From Raineyella sp. W15-4 (lineage in GTDB: Bacteria > Actinomycetota > Actinomycetes > Propionibacteriales > Propionibacteriaceae): a DNA stretch of 64,000 nucleotides. Made by a program: the position numbers and the translations under genes. A model generated the notes under the pieces. That model searched no databases and was not told the DNA's origin. It saw only the letters and a program-made list of their open reading frames with translations. Position 1 is the stretch's first letter. Each line of letters starts with the position of its first letter. The DNA is taken from contig NZ_CP137079.1 in assembly GCF_033170155.1 (NCBI RefSeq), positions 372,001-436,000 on the forward strand, read 5' to 3'. Positions 58,890-64,000 of the stretch are shown here, one piece after another.

Positions 58890-59300
58890 TCACGTCCCGA
58901 TGACCTCGGCAGGGACACGGGCGAGTCCTCGGGACACCAGATCGCGGACGTCGCAGCTGACCAGCACGGCTCCGGCACGGCGAGCCGCCGCCACGTACGC
59001 CGCGTCGTAGACCGAGATGCCGTGATCGCCGGCGATGGCCGTCGCGCTCGCCAGCAGCGCCGGGTCGGCCCGCTCGAGTCCGCCGTCATCGGCGAGCGCC
59101 GCCACCCGGGCGCGGAGCCGATCGGCGGCCGCCGGGTCGCGCCAGGCCCGGACCGCGACATTCGCCACCTCGTAGTACGCGAGGTCGAGGGTGGCCAGCG
59201 GGTCGTCACGGTTGAGCAACCGGACGGCGTCGCGGTGATGCTGATCGTCGGAATCCTCACTCGCCAGGAGGACACTGGCATCGAGCAGCCACAGGTTCAC
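58890..59300 (-). CDS. vapC: PIN-domain toxin VapC
   Basis: The 136-residue protein is a PIN-fold ribonuclease, with acidic residues in LLDASV (Asp8), YEVANV (Glu44), VYDAAYVAAA and SCDVRDLV. VapC toxins cut tRNA or rRNA when freed from their antitoxin. The ATG overlaps the antitoxin stop (ATGA), the standard toxin-antitoxin layout. tRNA-Ser(GCU) lies just upstream of the operon, but no target can be inferred from that. Confidence 0.9.
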   Translation of the reverse strand: MNLWLLDASVLLASEDSDDQHHRDAVRLLNRDDPLATLDLAYYEVANVAVRAWRDPAAADRLRARVAALADDGGLERADPALLASATAIAGDHGISVYDAAYVAAARRAGAVLVSCDVRDLVSRGLARVPAEVIGT

Positions 59301-59533
59301 CGTTCGGGCCGATTCGCCTTGAGGACCTCCGCGACACGACCGCCGTGCCCGCGGGCGTGATCACCCGCCGCAGCGATCTCCTCCATCCGCGCCGCACGGC
59401 GGATGCTGCGCTGGTGCAGTGCGTCCTCTGCGAATGTGCGCAGCAGCGCACTGCGGGTGGTCCCGCGCCGATCCGCCTCGGCGTCAATGGCCCTCAGCAC
59501 CTCATCGGGGAACGACACCATGACCTTTACCAT
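59297..59533 (-). CDS. vapB: Ribbon-helix-helix antitoxin VapB
   Basis: The 78-residue protein has an N-terminal ribbon-helix-helix (VKVMVSFPDEVLRAIDAEADRRGTTRSALL in two blocks) that binds DNA and a C-terminal charged tail that would wrap the VapC toxin. TATACT ends 6 nt before ATG 59533, so the operon should be leaderless. Autoregulation by the toxin-antitoxin complex is expected from the family. Confidence 0.88.
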   Translation of the reverse strand: MVKVMVSFPDEVLRAIDAEADRRGTTRSALLRTFAEDALHQRSIRRAARMEEIAAAGDHARGHGGRVAEVLKANRPER

Positions 59534-59539
59534 GGCCTG

Positions 59540-59545
59540 AGTATA
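59540..59545 (-). promoter_or_regulatory. TATACT -10 box of vapBC
   Basis: On the minus strand TATACT is followed by CAGGCC and then ATG 59533; TCGACC 16 nt further upstream is a possible -35. This is the best -10 match in the window. Confidence 0.6.
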
Positions 59546-59681
59546 GCCGGTATTGCCGCCGGGTCGACGATCCTGGCGCGGCGACCACGGCCGGGCAGTC
59601 GGTGCGTTCCGGTTGGACCGCCCGGGGCGGAATCTGTAGCATGAACCCTCGGTACTCGGGGCCTCGCGGCTCCTCGTGCTC

Positions 59682-59772
59682 GGAGGCGTCGCCTAGTCCG
59701 GTCTATGGCGCCCGCCTGCTAAGCGGGTTTGGGACCTCAATCCCATCGCGGGTTCAAATCCCGCCGCCTCCG
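59682..59772 (+). tRNA. tRNA-Ser(GCU)
   Basis: A 91-nt class II tRNA has acceptor GGAGGCG/CGCCTCC, anticodon stem CCCGC/GCGGG around CTGCTAA (anticodon GCT), a long variable arm and a T arm with GTTCAAATC. The discriminator is G. CCA is not encoded. Confidence 0.96.
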
Positions 59773-59782
59773 CCCTTGTGAG

Positions 59783-59833
59783 GTGTCCCGGTCCACCCGG
59801 AACGGAAATGTCTTTCCGGGTGACCCGGGACAC
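59783..59833 (+). terminator. Long 20-bp hairpin after tRNA-Ser(GCU)
   Basis: Positions 59783-59802 pair with 59814-59833 with two internal mismatches and an 11-nt loop. It starts 11 nt after the tRNA and probably ends its transcript. A TAGAGT box at 59835 directly follows and may start acs transcription. Confidence 0.7.
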
Positions 59834-59913
59834 ACTAGAGTGCTCCCCGTTCCGCGTACGGGAACCCCGGGCATCGGGCCCGAGGGTCGTACGCCGTTGA
59901 CGAAGGAGTCACC

Positions 59914-61809
<1,896 letters not shown>

Positions 61810-61851
61810 GCCGACCGGGACACCGGCCCGACGGCCGGGCGCTCCCTGGGG

Positions 61852-62733
61852 TCACTCCTCGGCGGACTCCAGCGCCGCGAGCAGCCGGGCGGTGGTCTCG
61901 GCGTCGACGACCACCGCCCGGCCGTCCAGAGCCCGCACCGGGGCGGCCAGCCGGGTGCTCGACAGCAGCCACAGGGCGTCCGCCGCCGCCAGTTCCGTGG
62001 TGGTGATCCGGCGGTACTCGCAGGGATGCCCGGCCTGCTCGAGGTGGGTGAAGGCCCGGGCCTGGGTGGTGCCGGCGAGGATCCCCTGGTCGGTGTCGGG
62101 GGTGGCGTACGTGCCGCCGAAGCGGGCCAGCACCGTCGAGGTGGGGCCCTCCAGCGCGTAACCGTCGCTGCTGGTGAAGATCACGTCGTCGGCGCCGCGC
62201 CGGGCCGCCTCCCGCAGCACCGCCTTGTTCACCGCGTAGGACAGCGTCTTGGCGCCCTGGAGCAGCCACGGCGAGGTCTGGGCGACGTCCTGGCGGTAGC
62301 CCCGGTCGAGGGTGACCACCCGGATGCCGTCGCGGCGCGCGGCGGTGAAGTCGTCGGCCTTGGCGACGTACGCCCAGCCGATCGGCACCCCGGTGCCCTC
62401 GATCCCGCGGGTCATGATGAACTTCACGTACGCCCGTCCCGCCGCGCCGTACGCGGCGACGGCCGCCAGGATCGTGGCGCGCCAGACGTCGAGCCGGGGC
62501 GCCGGCAGGTCGAGGATCCGCGCCGACCGGGCGAACCGGCGCAGGTGCGCGTCGAGCGCCTGGACGTGCCCCTGCAGCACCCCGGCGGTCTCGAAGATGC
62601 CGTCACCGCGGGTCACCGACAGGTCCAGCACGGTGAGCTGCGGTGCGGCCGGGTCGGCCCGGTGGAACGACTGTCCGGGGGTGGGGACGCCCTCGGCGAG
62701 GTCGTCGACGAAGAACAGGACGGGGGTGGTCAT
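61852..62733 (-). CDS. PLP class IV aminotransferase or aminodeoxychorismate lyase-like
   Basis: The 293-residue fold-type IV PLP enzyme starts with VLDLSVTRGDGIFETAGV, binds the cofactor through Lys in GAKTLSYAVNKAVLREA and has the downstream ALEGPTSTVL motif. The family includes branched-chain and D-amino acid aminotransferases and 4-amino-4-deoxychorismate lyase (PabC); the sequence alone does not decide. It overlaps the upstream racemase-like gene by 4 bp (ATGA), which ties it to N-acyl or D-amino acid metabolism at least as well as to folate. Confidence 0.82.
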   Translation of the reverse strand: MTTPVLFFVDDLAEGVPTPGQSFHRADPAAPQLTVLDLSVTRGDGIFETAGVLQGHVQALDAHLRRFARSARILDLPAPRLDVWRATILAAVAAYGAAGRAYVKFIMTRGIEGTGVPIGWAYVAKADDFTAARRDGIRVVTLDRGYRQDVAQTSPWLLQGAKTLSYAVNKAVLREAARRGADDVIFTSSDGYALEGPTSTVLARFGGTYATPDTDQGILAGTTQARAFTHLEQAGHPCEYRRITTTELAAADALWLLSSTRLAAPVRALDGRAVVVDAETTARLLAALESAEE

Positions 62734-63902
62734 CGGAGATCGCGCTCCTCGGGTCGGCGGGGGATCGGGGTCGGGGTCGGTCGGGGGCTGCCGGCGGTGT
62801 CGTACGCCCGCAGCAGGTTGGTCTGGATCCATTGTCGGTCGACGTCGTGGCCGATGCCCGGTCCGGTGGGCACCTCGACCCACCCGTCGCGGGCGACGAC
62901 CGGCGGGGTGACGATGTCGCGGGCGTAGTACTTGTCGGAGCCGGAGACGTCGGAGGGCAGCGAGAAGCCGGCCAGCGAGGAGAGTGCGACATTGGCCGCC
63001 CGGCCGATCCCGAACTCGTGCATCCCGCCGCACCAGACCGGGATGCCGGCCGCCGCCGCCAGGTCGTGGGCCTGCCGGGCCCGGGTCAGGCCGCCCATCC
63101 GGGACACCTTGATGTTCAGCACCCGGCCGGCGCGCAGGGCGATCATCGTCCGCAGGTCGTCGAGGTCGGTGACCGACTCGTCCAGGCAGACCGGGGTGGC
63201 GATCCGCTCCTGGAGCCGGGCGTGGCCGAGGAAGTCACGGACCCCGAAGGGCTGCTCGATCATCGTCAGGCCGTACGCGTCGAGGGCCGCCAGCCGGCCG
63301 ATGGTCTCCTCGTCGGGGCGGAACGCGGCGTTGGCGTCCACGTGCAGGTCGAGATCGGGATGGGCCGTGCGGACCGCCCGGACCGGTTCCAGCAGCCAGT
63401 CCGGGCCGATCTTCAGCTTCACCCGGTGGTAGCCGTGCGCCACCTGCCGGGCCACCTGGGTGAGCAGGTCGTCGATCGTCGGCTCGATCCCCAGCGAGAC
63501 CCCGGCCCGGACCCGCGCCCGGGTGCCGCCCAGCGCGGCGGCCAGCGCCACCCCCTGCTGCCGGGACCAGAGGTCCCAGCCGGCCCCGGCGAAGCCGGCC
63601 TTGGCGAACTCATGGCCACGGATCGCCGCCCAGCTCTGTTCGGCGTCCTCCGGCCGGTCCCAGACCGCCCCGAGGACCCGCGGAACGAGGAAGTCGACCG
63701 CGACGGCCCAGGCCGTCCCGGTGGTCTCCGAGCAGTAGAACGGCCCGGCGGGCGAGGCGATCTCGCCCCAGCCGACCGCCCCGGCCTCGTCGGTCAGCTC
63801 GACCAGGATGTGGTCCAGCGAGGCCTTGCTGTGGGAGCTGGTGCGGAACCGGTGGACCAGCGGCAGCCGCACCTCGTACAGCCGGATCCGGGTGATCCTC
63901 AT
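62730..63902 (-). CDS. o-Succinylbenzoate synthase / N-acylamino acid racemase-like enzyme
   Basis: The 390-residue enolase-superfamily enzyme has the OSBS/NSAR subgroup residues: KxK in RVKLKI, metal ligands in DANAAF, IEQP and DES, and the second Lys in LNIKVSR. Bacillus- and Amycolatopsis-type enzymes of this subgroup can do both menaquinone synthesis and N-succinylamino acid racemisation. No other men gene is next to it. It is sandwiched by ATGA overlaps between an upstream gene (cut by the window end) and a class IV aminotransferase, favouring the amino-acid role. A Pro/Arg-rich tail of about 20 residues is extra. Confidence 0.85.
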   Translation of the reverse strand: MRITRIRLYEVRLPLVHRFRTSSHSKASLDHILVELTDEAGAVGWGEIASPAGPFYCSETTGTAWAVAVDFLVPRVLGAVWDRPEDAEQSWAAIRGHEFAKAGFAGAGWDLWSRQQGVALAAALGGTRARVRAGVSLGIEPTIDDLLTQVARQVAHGYHRVKLKIGPDWLLEPVRAVRTAHPDLDLHVDANAAFRPDEETIGRLAALDAYGLTMIEQPFGVRDFLGHARLQERIATPVCLDESVTDLDDLRTMIALRAGRVLNIKVSRMGGLTRARQAHDLAAAAGIPVWCGGMHEFGIGRAANVALSSLAGFSLPSDVSGSDKYYARDIVTPPVVARDGWVEVPTGPGIGHDVDRQWIQTNLLRAYDTAGSPRPTPTPIPRRPEERDLR

Positions 63903-64000
63903 CGCTCCTCCTCGGCGGGGGTCTCGGGGTCGTCGCGGGGTGGGTCGTCAGGGGACGGGTCGTCGTAGAGCGCGAGCCGCGAGGTCAGCACGTCACGCCG
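63899..64000 (-). CDS. C-terminal end of an upstream protein (partial)
   Basis: The last 33 codons of a minus-strand gene enter from the right edge, reading ...LTSRLALYDDPS and then an acidic Asp/Pro/Glu-rich tail ending EEER. The stop overlaps the racemase-like start (ATGA), so it belongs to the same operon. Too little is present to identify it. Confidence 0.7.
   Translation of the reverse strand, partial: RRDVLTSRLALYDDPSPDDPPRDDPETPAEEER

Overview
The window reads as an ordinary stretch of a high-GC actinobacterial chromosome carrying one clear accessory island. Actinomycetota is supported by a WhiB-type iron-sulfur regulator, the bacterial proteasome activator Bpa, an MptB-like mannosyltransferase, a LytR-CpsA-Psr ligase, a DUF222/HNH protein and a striking number of apparently leaderless genes, in which a TAnnnT box ends 6-7 nt before an ATG or GTG. 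I cannot fix the order or genus. No transposase, integrase, CRISPR array, rRNA or prophage was seen.

Layout. 1-6353: fructose PTS (DeoR repressor, fruK, fruA, ptsH leftward; ptsI rightward from a shared control region with repeated GTGTT half-sites) plus a small exported protein. 6363-9223: LolA-like exported protein with an ABC-2 exporter. 9477-15130: an exported GH31 enzyme with sulfoquinovosidase signature residues, an AarF/UbiB-family kinase and an acyl-CoA ligase. 15153-25686: amide-catabolism island. Leftward genes encode an AmiC-like amide sensor, the aliphatic amidase AmiE, the Clp-like ATPase AmiB and an unrelated amidase-signature amidase. Rightward genes encode a MarR regulator and a five-gene Urt-type ABC importer. 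25691-30754: a membrane-anchored unknown protein, cobalamin genes cbiB, cobS and cobT behind a cobalamin riboswitch, a cation efflux protein, and a 58-residue Cys-containing membrane protein under a CsoR-like palindrome.

30755-42337: tRNA methyltransferase, pseudouridine synthase, tRNA-Gly, MFS exporter, G/U mismatch glycosylase, HNH protein, dihydroxyacetone kinase, citrate synthase, GH13 enzyme, EcsC protein and Aat. 42334-51554: mannosyltransferase, prephenate dehydratase, lipoprotein, PAP2-lipid kinase fusion, serS, HAD phosphatase, WhiB-HTH protein, bpa and a quinone oxidoreductase. 51605-64000: tRNA-Ser(UGA), a two-component system with a MacB-like ABC exporter, an LCP protein, vapBC, tRNA-Ser(GCU), acs, a class IV aminotransferase, an OSBS/N-acylamino acid racemase-like enzyme and the tail of an upstream gene.

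How the genes work together. The amide island looks like one regulon: uptake by the ABC importer, hydrolysis by two amidases of different folds, and sensing by the AmiC-like protein. The motif TTCY-N4-GGAA occurs upstream of both amiE and the transporter operon. The island resembles the Pseudomonas aeruginosa amidase operon, but lacks the channel AmiS and the antiterminator AmiR, whose places appear to be filled by the ABC importer and possibly the MarR protein. Acetate from acetamide could be activated by Acs and enter the citrate cycle, but nothing in the sequence shows co-regulation of those distant genes.
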